Source of the DNA: Moraxella bovis
Lineage (GTDB): Bacteria; Pseudomonadota; Gammaproteobacteria; Pseudomonadales; Moraxellaceae
Length of the DNA stretch: 61,695 bases
Assembly (NCBI RefSeq): GCF_002014975.1
Contig: NZ_MUXV01000011.1
Location: 8,662-70,356, forward strand
Direction of reading: 5' to 3'
Positions 34,222 through 43,827 of this stretch are shown here, one piece after another (position 1 is the stretch's first letter; the number at the start of each line of letters is the position of its first letter). The position numbers and the translations under genes are program-made. Under the pieces are notes generated by a model. That model made no database searches, was not told the origin of the DNA, and saw only the letters and a list, made by a program, of their open reading frames with translations.

Positions 34222-35775
34222 CTAAAAACGCTTTTTAAACTTACCGCCCATCGCATTACTGGCATTTTGTAACTCGTTCATTTTTTGGCGAACTTGCTCT
34301 TCACTCATGCCCAGATTGATGGTGCTGGGGTCTACACCCATCTCATGAATGTCACTGGTCATTTTGGCAAATTCTTGTTGCTTGTTGCCACCAAACAAAG
34401 GACCGCCACCACCGCCAGACATGCCACGAGTCAGCCCTTGCACCGCTTTCATCATTTTCTCGATGCCATCGGGGCGACTAATCATTTTCATCATTTTTGC
34501 CATCTGCTTGTGTTGTTTTAGCAGGGCATTAACGTCTTGGATTTGTTTGCCCGAACCTGCGGCGATGCGACGTTTACGGCTAGGGGTGATTTTGTCGGGA
34601 TTTTGGCGTTCAAAGGGTGTCATGGAGTGAATGAGTGCTTCCATTTCTTTGACTTTCTCTTCGGGTTTGGCTTGGGCGAGTGCGTCTTGGATGTTTGCCC
34701 CGCTCATGCCTGGCATTTTGTCCAAAAATCCTGCCATGCCCCCCATGTTTTTCATCTGTTGGAACTGGGTCAATAAGTCTTCTAAGTCAAACTCACCGCC
34801 TTTTTGGATTTTTTTCGCCATGCGTTCGGCTTTGTCACGGTCGATTTTGTTTTCAACTTCTTCAACCAATGACAACACGTCCCCCATGCCCAAAATACGC
34901 TGGGCGATACGCTCGGGGTGGAACAGCTCCAAGGCTTCTAGTTTTTCGCCACGACCCAAAAATTTAATGGGCTTGCCAGTAATCACACGCACGGACAAAG
35001 CGGCGCCGCCACGAGCGTCACCGTCTGTTTTGGTCAAAATCACGCCTGTTAGGGGCAGAGCGTCGTTAAAGGCTTTGGCGGTGTTGGCGGCGTCTTGACC
35101 AGTCATTGAGTCCACGACAAACAAGGTCTCGGTAGGATTGACGGCAGCGGTTAGCTCTTTGATTTCGGTCATCATCGCTTCATCAATGGCAAGGCGACCT
35201 GCGGTGTCGATGATGAGAATATCAGCAAACTGGATTTTGGCTTGTTCGATGGCACGATGAGCGATGTCAATCGGATTCTCGTTCACGCTCGATGGCACGA
35301 ACATTGCCCCCACTTGCCCTGCGACAAATTCAAGCTGATTAATCGCGGCAGGGCGATACACGTCTGCTGACACGAGCATGACTTTTTTCTTTTGTTTGTC
35401 TTGTAGGAACTTGGCAAGTTTACCTGCGGTGGTGGTCTTACCTGCCCCTTGCAAGCCTGCCAGTAGATAGACCACAGGCGGTTTGCCTGTCATCTCTAAG
35501 CCTTGGTTTGCCGAACCCATCATCTCGGTCAGCTCGTCATAGACGATTTTGACAAAGGCTTGACCAGGGGCGAGTTCTTTTAGCACTTCTTGCCCGAGGG
35601 CTTGTTCTTTGACTTTGGCGACAAAATCACGAGCCACAGGCAGTGCCACGTCCGCTTCTAGGAGTGCCATACGCACTTCACGCAAGGTGTCTTTGATGTT
35701 GTCTTCGGTCAGGGTGCTTTGACCTGCCAGTTTATGAAGTGTGCCAGAGAGTCGTTCGGTTAAGGTGTCAAACAT
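34222..35775 (-). CDS. ffh: Signal recognition particle GTPase
   Basis: Ffh binds 4.5S RNA and signal sequences and targets membrane proteins to FtsY and SecYEG. It has 517 residues. The N domain precedes the G domain with GLQGAGKTTTAGKLA (G1), DTAGR (G3) and TKTDGD (G4); the Met-rich M domain follows with MKNMGGMAGFLDKMPGMSG and the RNA-binding SRKRRIAAGSG. A Gly-rich GGGGG stretch is near residue 450, and the tail ends in KKRF. MFDTLTERL is the natural start (35775). It is divergent from ypjD, the usual arrangement in gammaproteobacteria. Confidence 0.97.
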   Translation of the reverse strand: MFDTLTERLSGTLHKLAGQSTLTEDNIKDTLREVRMALLEADVALPVARDFVAKVKEQALGQEVLKELAPGQAFVKIVYDELTEMMGSANQGLEMTGKPPVVYLLAGLQGAGKTTTAGKLAKFLQDKQKKKVMLVSADVYRPAAINQLEFVAGQVGAMFVPSSVNENPIDIAHRAIEQAKIQFADILIIDTAGRLAIDEAMMTEIKELTAAVNPTETLFVVDSMTGQDAANTAKAFNDALPLTGVILTKTDGDARGGAALSVRVITGKPIKFLGRGEKLEALELFHPERIAQRILGMGDVLSLVEEVENKIDRDKAERMAKKIQKGGEFDLEDLLTQFQQMKNMGGMAGFLDKMPGMSGANIQDALAQAKPEEKVKEMEALIHSMTPFERQNPDKITPSRKRRIAAGSGKQIQDVNALLKQHKQMAKMMKMISRPDGIEKMMKAVQGLTRGMSGGGGGPLFGGNKQQEFAKMTSDIHEMGVDPSTINLGMSEEQVRQKMNELQNASNAMGGKFKKRF

Positions 35776-35885
35776 GATGAGTTCCAAAAAATTAATAGAA
35801 AAATTTGGGTTATTTTATGCTAAATTTAAAAATTATGCTATTATTATTGCATATTTTGTACCAATTTTATGATAAAGGGGTGGTT

Positions 35886-36680
35886 GTGTTCGTTTTATAC
35901 CTGATTGGCGTGATGATTTATGCAGGAGTGGGGCTTCATCTGTATCACGCTTTGGTTAAAAATAAGCCAATTTTTAAGACCGCCACGTTATCCGCCCTAA
36001 TCATCGCCATCATCTTGCATGGCGTGATACTCGCCCCACAAATCATCACGCTCTATGGGCTTAATTTTAACATTTTTAACGTCCTTAGTCTAACGGGGCT
36101 GTTTTGCCTTATCTTTTTTGTGCTGTTTAGTCTGTATCGCCCCATTTTGAGCCTAGGCGTGCTTGCCGTGCCGACCGCCATTATTGGCATGAGTTTTGGT
36201 GAGTTTGGACAAGCCCCGTATCAGCCGATTACTGACATGAACATGGGTCTACAAACGCACATCCTGCTGTCGTTTGGGGCGTACTGCGTGCTACTGATGG
36301 CGTGCGTGCAAGCGGTGATTTTGCGACTACAAATCCGTGAATTAAAGCACCAGACGATACACCGCTTTTGGGTTGCCAAACTGCCGTCTTTGCAGAGCAT
36401 GGAGAGCCTGCTGTTTGACATGATACTCATGGGTTTTGTGATTTTAAGTGTCGCCATTGGGCTTGGGCTTGTGACCACTTATGACATCATGGCTCAGCAT
36501 GTGGCACATAAGCTCGTGTTTAGTGTGCTGTCGTGGCTCGTGTTCGGGGTGTTCATTGCGGGGCATTACCGTTTTGGCTGGCGGGGTAAAAAAGCTTCCA
36601 ATTTTGCCATTTATGGCTTTATCCTGCTTGCCATTGGGTTTGTGGGGTCAAAGGTGGTGTTGGAGCTGATTTTAAAATAA
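35886..36680 (+). CDS. ypjD: Inner membrane protein YpjD (CcsA-like)
   Basis: This is a polytopic membrane protein of the cytochrome c assembly (CcsA/YpjD) family. The GTG start at 35886, with AAAGGGG 5 bases before it, gives 264 residues, matching E. coli YpjD (263); an ATG at 35805 would add 27 residues. There are about eight membrane segments. Family positions GVGLHLYHAL, a conserved His in MNMGLQTHILLSFGAYCVLL and the C-terminal WLVFGVFIAGHYRFGWRGKKA are seen. The E. coli protein has been linked to corC and ffh by position; the molecular role is not settled. Confidence 0.88.
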   Translation: MFVLYLIGVMIYAGVGLHLYHALVKNKPIFKTATLSALIIAIILHGVILAPQIITLYGLNFNIFNVLSLTGLFCLIFFVLFSLYRPILSLGVLAVPTAIIGMSFGEFGQAPYQPITDMNMGLQTHILLSFGAYCVLLMACVQAVILRLQIRELKHQTIHRFWVAKLPSLQSMESLLFDMILMGFVILSVAIGLGLVTTYDIMAQHVAHKLVFSVLSWLVFGVFIAGHYRFGWRGKKASNFAIYGFILLAIGFVGSKVVLELILK

Positions 36681-36732
36681 ATTGGGTTATATGGGGGTAA
36701 TTTATTCATCCAAAAACCAATCTTTTATCACA

Positions 36733-36756
36733 GGGCAAATTGCAATTTGTCCCTAC
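36733..36756. repeat. Palindromic intergenic repeat
   Basis: GGGCAAATTGCAATTTGTCCC with flanking TAC forms a hairpin. In reverse it reads GTAGGGA plus a palindrome, like the element at 1932-1966. It lies between ypjD and the WG-repeat pseudogene. Confidence 0.45.
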
Positions 36757-36822
36757 AAGCCTATCTAAGGCATAATTTATCAACAACGCCAAACATTTAA
36801 ATAAATATTACACCAAAAAAGG

Positions 36823-38684
36823 ATGAATCATGATAAAAAATCACTCTGTATCATTATTGGTTTATGTATGGCAATGCCTGCCTATTCTCACTGTATTTAT
36901 GAAAAGCCCTTGGATGAACCCATAACCGATTTTCGCTGTGTTGGCAATCTCATTGAACGCAATCACGATTATGAATATTATAGTGTCATAGATAAACAGG
37001 GCAATGTTTTATTTGCTAAGGTGGATTTATTATATGATGAGTATGATAGAGGGATTGACATGGTTATGAATGGTAAAACAGGATTGATTGATAAAGACGG
37101 TCGCATAAAACTGCCTTTTAAGTATGAACATATCGGCATCTTTGAAAAAGATGATAATCTTATCTTAGTCAAATCAAATGGTAAATTTGGCTATATCAAT
37201 CAACAAGGCGAAACGGTCATTGATTTTATCTATGATGATGCTTAGGGGTTTGGAGAAGGTTTGGCTTGGGTTGTACAAAAAAGAGCGGATGATAAAGGTC
37301 TTGATGTTTATTTTATCGATGAAAAAGGCAGTAGGGTATTTGATGTGCCAAAAGATGTCTCATCAATGGGGGTGGTTTTTAATGAGGGGCTTTATATGGT
37401 TAAAAAGGATGGCAGGTTTGGCTATGTCAATAAAGAAGGAGAGCTTGCCATTGATTATCAGGATTATGATTATGTTGAGGGTTTTGAACATGGGCTAAAT
37501 GTTGTCACTAAAAATGATAAAGAAGGTGCGATTGACCGCATGGGTAATATTGTCATTCCCATAAAATACGATAATATCGAATATGTGGATGAGCATTATT
37601 TTATATTAACCTTGGGTGATGATATTTTTATTGCAATTTTAATGGCGATATTTTAAAAAAGGAGATGAGACTATACCGCTCATCTGACCTTTATGATGAT
37701 AACAACCACCCCATATACATCGCAACTTTGACAAATGAAGAAGGCTATCCAACGGCATTGGTTAATCACGAATTAAAAGAAATCGTCCCTTTTCATCGCT
37801 TTGATGACATATTTGTATTAAACGCTAATTATTTTGAAGTAAAAAATAAGTGTTTAAATCAAGATGAAGCCATGCTAATAGATGATGAGAGATATGGTAT
37901 CATTGACAATCAAGGCAGGCTGATATTTGAGCCTGATTATCAAATTGATAAAACCTATCATGGTAAGGTTATGTCTGATTATTATATTTTAAAAAATAAA
38001 CATCATGCAGGCGTGATTGATAAAAACATGAATGTGCTATTGCCTTTTGATTTTGATGATATTTATTCGCCTGACATGCCATTTTTTATTGTCAAAAAGG
38101 ATGATAAAGTGGCATTGTATCAATATGACAAAGCCATGACGGGTTTTGATTATCAAAAGATTGAATTTATCACGCCAACGCTATGGGCGGTTCAAAAAGA
38201 TGATAAGTGGGCGTTAATCAATGAACAAAATAAGCCTTTGACCAAATTCATATATGATGACATGGATGAGTTAAAATATGGCATGATACCTGTTTTAAGA
38301 CAAGGAAAATGGGGCGTGCTTGATGAGCATTACCAAGAAATCATTGCTCCTGTGCATGACGGTTTATGGATTTTGGATAATGGGGCGATTGGCGTGAGCA
38401 CATTAATCGATGGTTATCATAAGTATGGCTTGGTGGATAAAAAGGGCGTGGCATTGACCCAGATTGAGTTCGATGACTTGTCAAGTTTTGGGGCGACAAC
38501 AATAAGAGTGGCAAAGCAAATCGGCGATAAGCAGTACTATGGACTGCTTGATACCACGGGTAAGGAGATTTTCCCTGTCAAATACGACTTCATCACGCAG
38601 TCAGATGGGGCGACCGAAGAGATGTATCTTAATGATGAGACCATTACCATAAATAAGGCAGGCAAGATATTGACAAATAGGTAA
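36823..38684 (+). pseudogene. WG-repeat protein, broken in two places
   Basis: This is one ancestral gene of about 620 codons. It begins with a signal peptide (IIGLCMAMPAYS) and then holds WG/KWG-type repeats: units like KYGLVDKKG, KFGYINQQGE, RFGYVNKEGEL and KWGVLDEHYQE, each about 40-50 residues. The first part stops at TAG (37243-37245), after which the same frame continues GFGEGLAWVV; W (TGG) to stop is the simplest change. Near 37620-37645 the frame also shifts, and the rest (from about NGDILKKEMRLYRSSD) runs to 38684. WG-repeat proteins are often secreted or surface-associated, but their role is unknown. Its AT-rich codon use differs from neighbours. Confidence 0.8.
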
Positions 38685-38715
38685 TGGCTAGGTAACGGCT
38701 AGGCGATGTGTATCA

Positions 38716-39741
38716 TCACAGCCCATTTTGGCTAAGTACGCTCTCGCCTGCTTGCTTGATGTCGTCCACGGTGAGATTTCGCTTACCGCTCAAATCTTGT
38801 CGCCATTTTCTTGCTCCCGTCAAGCCCTGAAATAGTCCCAGATAATGCCGTGTCAAGGTCGCCAAATTCGCCCCTTGCTCGGCTCGTTTTTCAAGATAAA
38901 GGTAGAGATTTTCTAGGATTTCACGGTGCGTTGGGATAGGCTCGCCCCACAGTTCATTGCACGCCCCCATGAGCATGGGATTATGATAAAACGCCCGTCC
39001 TATCATCACGCCGTCCACATGGGTTAGGTGGATTTTGATGTCATCAAAATTGTCCACACCGCCATTGATTTCTATAAACAGATGGGGAAATTCTGTTTTT
39101 AGGCGGTAAATATCATCGTAGCGTAGGGGCGGAATTTCTCGGTTTTCTTTGGGGGATAAGCCGTTGAGCCATGCGATACGAGCATGAGCGATAAAGTGCG
39201 TACAGCCAGCCTCCGCCACAGTCCCCACAAAATCACGCATAAACTCATAACTGTCAAACGTGTCAATGCCAATACGGTGCTTGATGGTAACGGGCTTATC
39301 CGTACTGTCTTTCATCGCACGCACCATGTCCGCCACCAGTTTTGGCTCTGCCATAAGGCATGCCCCGATTTTGTTGTGCTGAACACGGTCGGACGGACAA
39401 CCCACGTTGATGTTAAATTCATCATAACCCATCTTGTCGGCAATCTGTACGCATTGTGCCATATCGTTAGGATTTGACCCACCAAGCTGTAATGCGACAG
39501 GGTGTTCGCTGTCATTATATCGCAAAATATACTCCGTATCTCCCTTTAAAATGGCACTCGTGCTTATCATTTCGGTGTACAAATGTATGTGTCGGTTAAA
39601 CAGCCGTGCAAAATAGCGAAAATCGGCTGTCGTCCAATCTATCATCGGGGCAAGGCTAATGCGTTTATTATCTTTAAAATCAATCATTTGGTAAAATCTT
39701 GTGGTTGTATTGGGCAGATGGTTCACGGTTGTTTTATGCAT
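38716..39741 (-). CDS. dusA: tRNA-dihydrouridine(20/20a) synthase
   Basis: DusA reduces uridine 20 and 20a in the tRNA D-loop using FMN and NADPH. It shows RISLAPMIDWTTADFRYFAR, the FMN-binding ALQLGG, the catalytic Cys in NINVGCPSDRVQ, IKHRIGID, and HARIAWLNGLSPKENREIPP. The C-terminal tRNA-binding helix bundle includes RHYLGLFQGLTGARKWR. It has 341 residues from the first ATG; an ATG at 39687 (MIDFKDNKRI) would give 323 and fits the family better, but neither has a clear RBS. Confidence 0.95.
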   Translation of the reverse strand: MHKTTVNHLPNTTTRFYQMIDFKDNKRISLAPMIDWTTADFRYFARLFNRHIHLYTEMISTSAILKGDTEYILRYNDSEHPVALQLGGSNPNDMAQCVQIADKMGYDEFNINVGCPSDRVQHNKIGACLMAEPKLVADMVRAMKDSTDKPVTIKHRIGIDTFDSYEFMRDFVGTVAEAGCTHFIAHARIAWLNGLSPKENREIPPLRYDDIYRLKTEFPHLFIEINGGVDNFDDIKIHLTHVDGVMIGRAFYHNPMLMGACNELWGEPIPTHREILENLYLYLEKRAEQGANLATLTRHYLGLFQGLTGARKWRQDLSGKRNLTVDDIKQAGESVLSQNGL

Positions 39742-39749
39742 TTATGGTT

Positions 39750-40325
39750 TTAGGGTATGGCTTTGAATAACCAATGTAACGCCAGATCATCTCGTTTGGG
39801 TTTGCCATTATTACCGTCATCAGGAAAGGGCATGCTCTCGCCCGTGAGCTGATAACCACGCCGTTCATAGTAGGCGAGCAGTTCGGGGCGGTGCGATAGG
39901 ATGGACATGGCACAGCCGTCTAAGGCGTGGCGTGTGGCGTGTCGCCCTGCAAAGGTCTCGACCGCTGTCAGTAGGGTGTTGCCCACGCCTTTGCCTTGGA
40001 GTTCGGGCGAGACGGCAAAGGTGCCGATGTAGGCGACATTTTTGTCGTGCATGGTGGTAAACTGCATTCCGATACATGCCAAGATTTGCTTGCCACTATC
40101 AAGCTCTGGCTCAAACACGAAGACATACGACCCATCGGCGGTGATGGTCTTTTCTATCTCGGCTAAGGTGGTGCGAATACCGCTGATAAGCTGACTTTCG
40201 TTTGTCCAGCCTTCATCGTTGCGGTAACAGCGGTTTAGAAGCGTGACCAAAGCTTGAGCGTCGCTGATGTCGGCTTGGCGTAGGCGGATGTCATCGGTGC
40301 GGATAGTTGGGGCAGATGCGGTCAT
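39750..40325 (-). CDS. GNAT family N-acetyltransferase
   Basis: This is a 191-residue acetyltransferase of the GNAT fold. The N-terminal IRLRQADISDAQALVTLLNR is strand 1/helix 1; the acetyl-CoA loop is VSPELQGKGVGNTLL (Q-G-K-G-V-G) and the C-terminal ELLAYYERRGYQLTGE is the strand 6/helix region with the conserved Tyr. The substrate is unknown. It ends 9 bases from dusA and starts 62 bases from the GTPase, all on one strand, so they may form an operon. Confidence 0.88.
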   Translation of the reverse strand: MTASAPTIRTDDIRLRQADISDAQALVTLLNRCYRNDEGWTNESQLISGIRTTLAEIEKTITADGSYVFVFEPELDSGKQILACIGMQFTTMHDKNVAYIGTFAVSPELQGKGVGNTLLTAVETFAGRHATRHALDGCAMSILSHRPELLAYYERRGYQLTGESMPFPDDGNNGKPKRDDLALHWLFKAIP

Positions 40326-40386
40326 GATATGTCCTTGGTGTGTTGGTGTTATGGCAATGAGTGTCGCCGATAGGGCAGGCGTGGCG

Positions 40387-41781
40387 TTAGCGTGATTTTT
40401 CCATGTTGCCCAGATGGGTCAGCAGGATGTCGCTGAGCTTGTCCGATAGCTCGGAGCGGACGGCTTTTTTGTCATCATAACGCCCGTCCAGACTGCTATA
40501 ATGTGGATAGGCACGAGCTTTTTTAAGCGGCGTGGGGAGCTTGCCTGCTTGCCACACCAGCGTGTCATGATGATGAGTGCTGATGATGTCAAGGCTAGCA
40601 TGCCCTAGGTGGCGTAAGGTGTAATGCAGGTTTTGGCTTTGGATGGCGAGCAGGGCAAGCGTTTCATTGTTGATGGTCAGGGTCTTAACGCCCATCGCTT
40701 TGTCCTTAATGGTACCGCTGTTAGGTAGTAGTCCACCAAGCACGCCCCCGATGGCGGTGCCTAACCCCAGACTTGCCCCAAGGGTCGCCACGTCAATGCC
40801 TGCCCCAACTATCATGCCTGCCATGCTACCACTGGCGGTGCGAATGCCATAACGGGCAAGCAGTTCACTGTCAAAAATATCCTGCTCGGCACCCGTGACG
40901 GCAAATTCGCCATGCTCGGTCTGTACATGATAAAATTTATACAAATCCAACAGCTTTTGTTGCATGATGTCAAAGGCTTGACGGGTGGCGTGTTGCATGG
41001 TGGTGAGAGTGGGTGTGGGGTCGTCATCTCCCCCGATTTTTTTGTGAAAACTTGCCACATTAACGAGAAAATCAGCAATCACCAAACTGCCCATCTCCGC
41101 CATGTCTTGCCATAGTTCGGTGCGTTCGTGCTTTAAGATGGCAAAGGCAGGATGATGAGTGAGTGTGCCTAGGTTGTCCCATAACGTCATCTCGTTGGCA
41201 AAGTCAAAAGCGATGGTATCAAAGGACTGATAAGCATGCAACGCCCGCCGTGATAGGGTCTCACGCCAGTCATCGAAGTTTGCCCGCTCATCTTTGATGA
41301 AGTTAAATACAGGCAACACAGGCACGCCCGAGCTTGCCAAAATCGCCAGCTCGTCCTTGTATTTGGACAGCACAGGCTCACGCACGTCCACGACATAAAT
41401 GGCGACATCGGCAGAGAGTAGGGCGTTAATGACTTTGGCTTCTTGACTATAATCATAGCTCAGTTTGGGGTCACTGCTTGCAACCGCCCTTAAAAAAGCT
41501 TGCAATCGCTCCACGCCATCGGCTCGCCCGTCGGTGTGTTCATGCAAAAAATCCATCACGCCCGAGCCGTCTTCTAAGCCGGGGGTGTCATACAGGACAA
41601 CCAAGGGCTTGCCATCGTTGGCATAGAGCGTGACGGCTTCGACATGGCGGGTGGTGGCGGATGCATTTTTGACTTCGCCAAATTCACCATCTCGGAGCAA
41701 GGTTCGCATGAGTGATGTTTTGCCGACATTGGTGTGTCCGATGACGATGAGCTTGATGGGCGTGGCAGGTTGGTGTGACAT
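40387..41781 (-). CDS. Era-like GTPase with DUF3482 domain
   Basis: This 464-residue protein has an N-terminal small GTPase domain: G1 GHTNVGKTS (about residues 15-23), G2 in ASATTRHVEAV, and G3 DTPGLEDGSG. A C-terminal DUF3482 part (about 260-460) includes a Gly/Ala-rich membrane-prone stretch (GMIVGAGIDVATLGASLGLG, then TAIGGVLGGLLP), as in GTPases acting on membranes. Family members are often encoded with a DUF2868 protein; that partner is not in this window. The role is unknown. Confidence 0.87.
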   Translation of the reverse strand: MSHQPATPIKLIVIGHTNVGKTSLMRTLLRDGEFGEVKNASATTRHVEAVTLYANDGKPLVVLYDTPGLEDGSGVMDFLHEHTDGRADGVERLQAFLRAVASSDPKLSYDYSQEAKVINALLSADVAIYVVDVREPVLSKYKDELAILASSGVPVLPVFNFIKDERANFDDWRETLSRRALHAYQSFDTIAFDFANEMTLWDNLGTLTHHPAFAILKHERTELWQDMAEMGSLVIADFLVNVASFHKKIGGDDDPTPTLTTMQHATRQAFDIMQQKLLDLYKFYHVQTEHGEFAVTGAEQDIFDSELLARYGIRTASGSMAGMIVGAGIDVATLGASLGLGTAIGGVLGGLLPNSGTIKDKAMGVKTLTINNETLALLAIQSQNLHYTLRHLGHASLDIISTHHHDTLVWQAGKLPTPLKKARAYPHYSSLDGRYDDKKAVRSELSDKLSDILLTHLGNMEKSR

Positions 41782-41987
41782 AATGAACGGTCGTGATAAA
41801 TTGGCTTTTATTATAAAATAAATGGCAAAAGAATGATAGTCAGATGATGACTGATGGCAATTTACTTTTAATAAAAGACTACAAATGTATGCTGTTTTTT
41901 ATGAAAAAATGTGTTAAACTAGGCAAATAAATTTGTAACTAAATTTTTCAAACACAACATAATACATAAGGCAAAAGCGGAGTATCT

Positions 41988-43133
41988 ATGACCATTTGCA
42001 TCACCGCCACAGGGCTACACATTCCCAAAGACAAAATCACCAACGAAGAGTTGGTAGCGACATTTAACACTTATGTGGATAACTATAATGAAGCCCACGC
42101 CCAAGCCATTGAATCTGGCGAAAAGGTCGCTTTACAGCATTCTACCGTAGAATTTATCGAAAAAGCGTCAGGCATTAAGTCTCGCTATGTCATTGATAAA
42201 AAAGGTATTTTAGACCCGAACATCATGGCACCAATTTTCCCTGCTCGCAAACTTGGCGAAGAGCTGTCTATCATGGCAGAGATGGGGACGGACGCACTCA
42301 ATCAAGCCTTAGCTAATGCTGGCTTAGAAGGCAAAGATTTGGACGGGATTATCTGTGCTTGCTCCAACTTTCAGCGTGTCTATCCCGCCATTGCCATTGA
42401 GATTCAGCATGCGGTGGGTATGGTGGGCGGATTTGCCTTTGATACCAACGTGGCGTGTAGTGCGGCGACTTTTGGTATCGCCCAAGCGGTCGGTATGATA
42501 AAAGGCGGTGTCGCCAAACGCATTGCCGTGGTCAATGTCGAGATTACGTCCGCTCATCTCAACTGGCGTAACCGTGATAGTCATTTCATCTTTGGCGATG
42601 TGGCGGCGGCGACCATCATCGAAGAGACCGATACGCCAAAAGGCTATGAAGTGCTAGATAGCAAGCTGTGGACAGAGTTTTCAACTAACATCAAAAACGA
42701 ATTTGGCTTTATGGATAGAAGTGAATTTTTGCACGCCAAAACATCCATGTATCCTGACCTAGACGAGCCTGTTACCGATAAATTATTCTTACAAGAAGGG
42801 CGTAAAGTATTCCGTGAAGTCTGCCCCAAAGTGTCCGAGATTATCAGCACGCATTTGGCAGAAAATAACATCAGCACCGATAAAGTCAAAAAACTGTGGT
42901 TACACCAAGCTAACATTAACATGATTGATTTGATTTTGCGTACCGTCATGGGTAAAGATGCTGACAAATCACTTGCTCCGATTGTCATTGATGAGTTTGG
43001 CAATACCAGTTCAGCAAGTCCGATGATTGCGTTTCATCGTTGTCAAGATGGCATTGCCAGCGGTGATTTGGCGGTAATTTGCTCGTTTGGGGCAGGGTAT
43101 TCGATTGGTTCGGTGATTGTTAAGAAGGTGTGA
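41988..43133 (+). CDS. Beta-ketoacyl-ACP synthase III, FabH2-like
   Basis: This condensing enzyme has the thiolase fold, 381 residues. The catalytic triad is Cys157 (NVACSAATFG), His306 (LWLHQANINM) and Asn339 (EFGNTSSAS). The longer N-terminal region (EKASGIKSRYVIDKKG) and ICSFGAGYSIGSV end are like the Pseudomonas FabH2 branch, which can use medium-chain acyl-CoA to feed fatty-acid synthesis; that specificity is inferred. It has its own promoter region and ends at a strong terminator. Confidence 0.9.
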   Translation: MTICITATGLHIPKDKITNEELVATFNTYVDNYNEAHAQAIESGEKVALQHSTVEFIEKASGIKSRYVIDKKGILDPNIMAPIFPARKLGEELSIMAEMGTDALNQALANAGLEGKDLDGIICACSNFQRVYPAIAIEIQHAVGMVGGFAFDTNVACSAATFGIAQAVGMIKGGVAKRIAVVNVEITSAHLNWRNRDSHFIFGDVAAATIIEETDTPKGYEVLDSKLWTEFSTNIKNEFGFMDRSEFLHAKTSMYPDLDEPVTDKLFLQEGRKVFREVCPKVSEIISTHLAENNISTDKVKKLWLHQANINMIDLILRTVMGKDADKSLAPIVIDEFGNTSSASPMIAFHRCQDGIASGDLAVICSFGAGYSIGSVIVKKV

Positions 43134-43152
43134 TAAAAATCATTGATATAAT

Positions 43153-43181
43153 AAAAAGAGCGGATGATTTTCGCTCTTTTT
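43153..43181 (+). terminator. Terminator after the FabH2-like gene
   Basis: AAAAAGAGCG (43153-43162) pairs with CGCTCTTTTT (43172-43181), 20 bases after the stop. Confidence 0.85.
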
Positions 43182-43203
43182 ATTGTTATTAAAATTCATA
43201 AAA

Positions 43204-43722
43204 TTAAAGATTTTTTAATAATTCCCCAACTTGTTTTATTCTATTTTCCAAATTTCCCGAAATGGCGTGATAAGTTAATTGGCGGTTTTCTAATTCTTTA
43301 ATAATCGTTTGTCGCATTTGCTGTCGCCCATTGGGTAAATCTCTCATGCCATCATCTATCCATGTAATGCCAATCTCATCGGTTACTAAAATCAAATCAT
43401 ATTGGTTATTTAAATTATCCAAAATAATATCAGGCGTTTTATTAAAATAATGCTGACTATAAATATGTAGTAGTAATAATGACGTATCGATAAAACAATA
43501 GCGATGGGCAGTGGCAACCGCATGCTTCTCGCTGTCCATTTGTCCTTGTGAGATGGGCGTTAAATCATCAAAGGTGCAGACATGACCTGTTGGCTTTTGC
43601 TCTAGGTAGGTACGCAGGTATTCAGGCGTGTAAGTGGTGTTGTATTTGTCCGCTAGGGCTTGGGCGAGCGTGGATTTGCCAGTGCATTCGGCACCGATAA
43701 GCAGGATTTTTTTGACGGTCAT
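43204..43722 (-). CDS. NadR-like nicotinamide riboside kinase
   Basis: This P-loop kinase of 172 residues resembles the C-terminal ribosylnicotinamide kinase domain of NadR, which makes NMN from nicotinamide riboside. Walker A is IGAECTGKSTLAQALA, a lid-type pattern DEIGITWIDDGMRDLP follows, and FIDTSLLLLHIYS holds the substrate-side acids. The start MTVKKILLIG (43722) is used; a longer frame to 43770 lacks support. It is divergent from trmA. A general AAA ATPase is the alternative reading, but the NadR layout is clear. Confidence 0.85.
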   Translation of the reverse strand: MTVKKILLIGAECTGKSTLAQALADKYNTTYTPEYLRTYLEQKPTGHVCTFDDLTPISQGQMDSEKHAVATAHRYCFIDTSLLLLHIYSQHYFNKTPDIILDNLNNQYDLILVTDEIGITWIDDGMRDLPNGRQQMRQTIIKELENRQLTYHAISGNLENRIKQVGELLKNL

Positions 43723-43827
43723 TTTGAGCAGAATGATTTGATGGGTAAATAGGCTATTATAGCGTGCCATTTGCTTTTTGGCGAATATTTTTATAAAATG
43801 GCGGTTTTATTTGACATTAGCCATATT

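Noticed and set aside
34285..35098. Several open frames on the + strand opposite ffh
   Set aside because: They are shadows of the ffh gene; no RBS and no protein-like pattern. The same holds for antisense frames opposite ppsA, glyS, aceA, glcB, prfA and putA.
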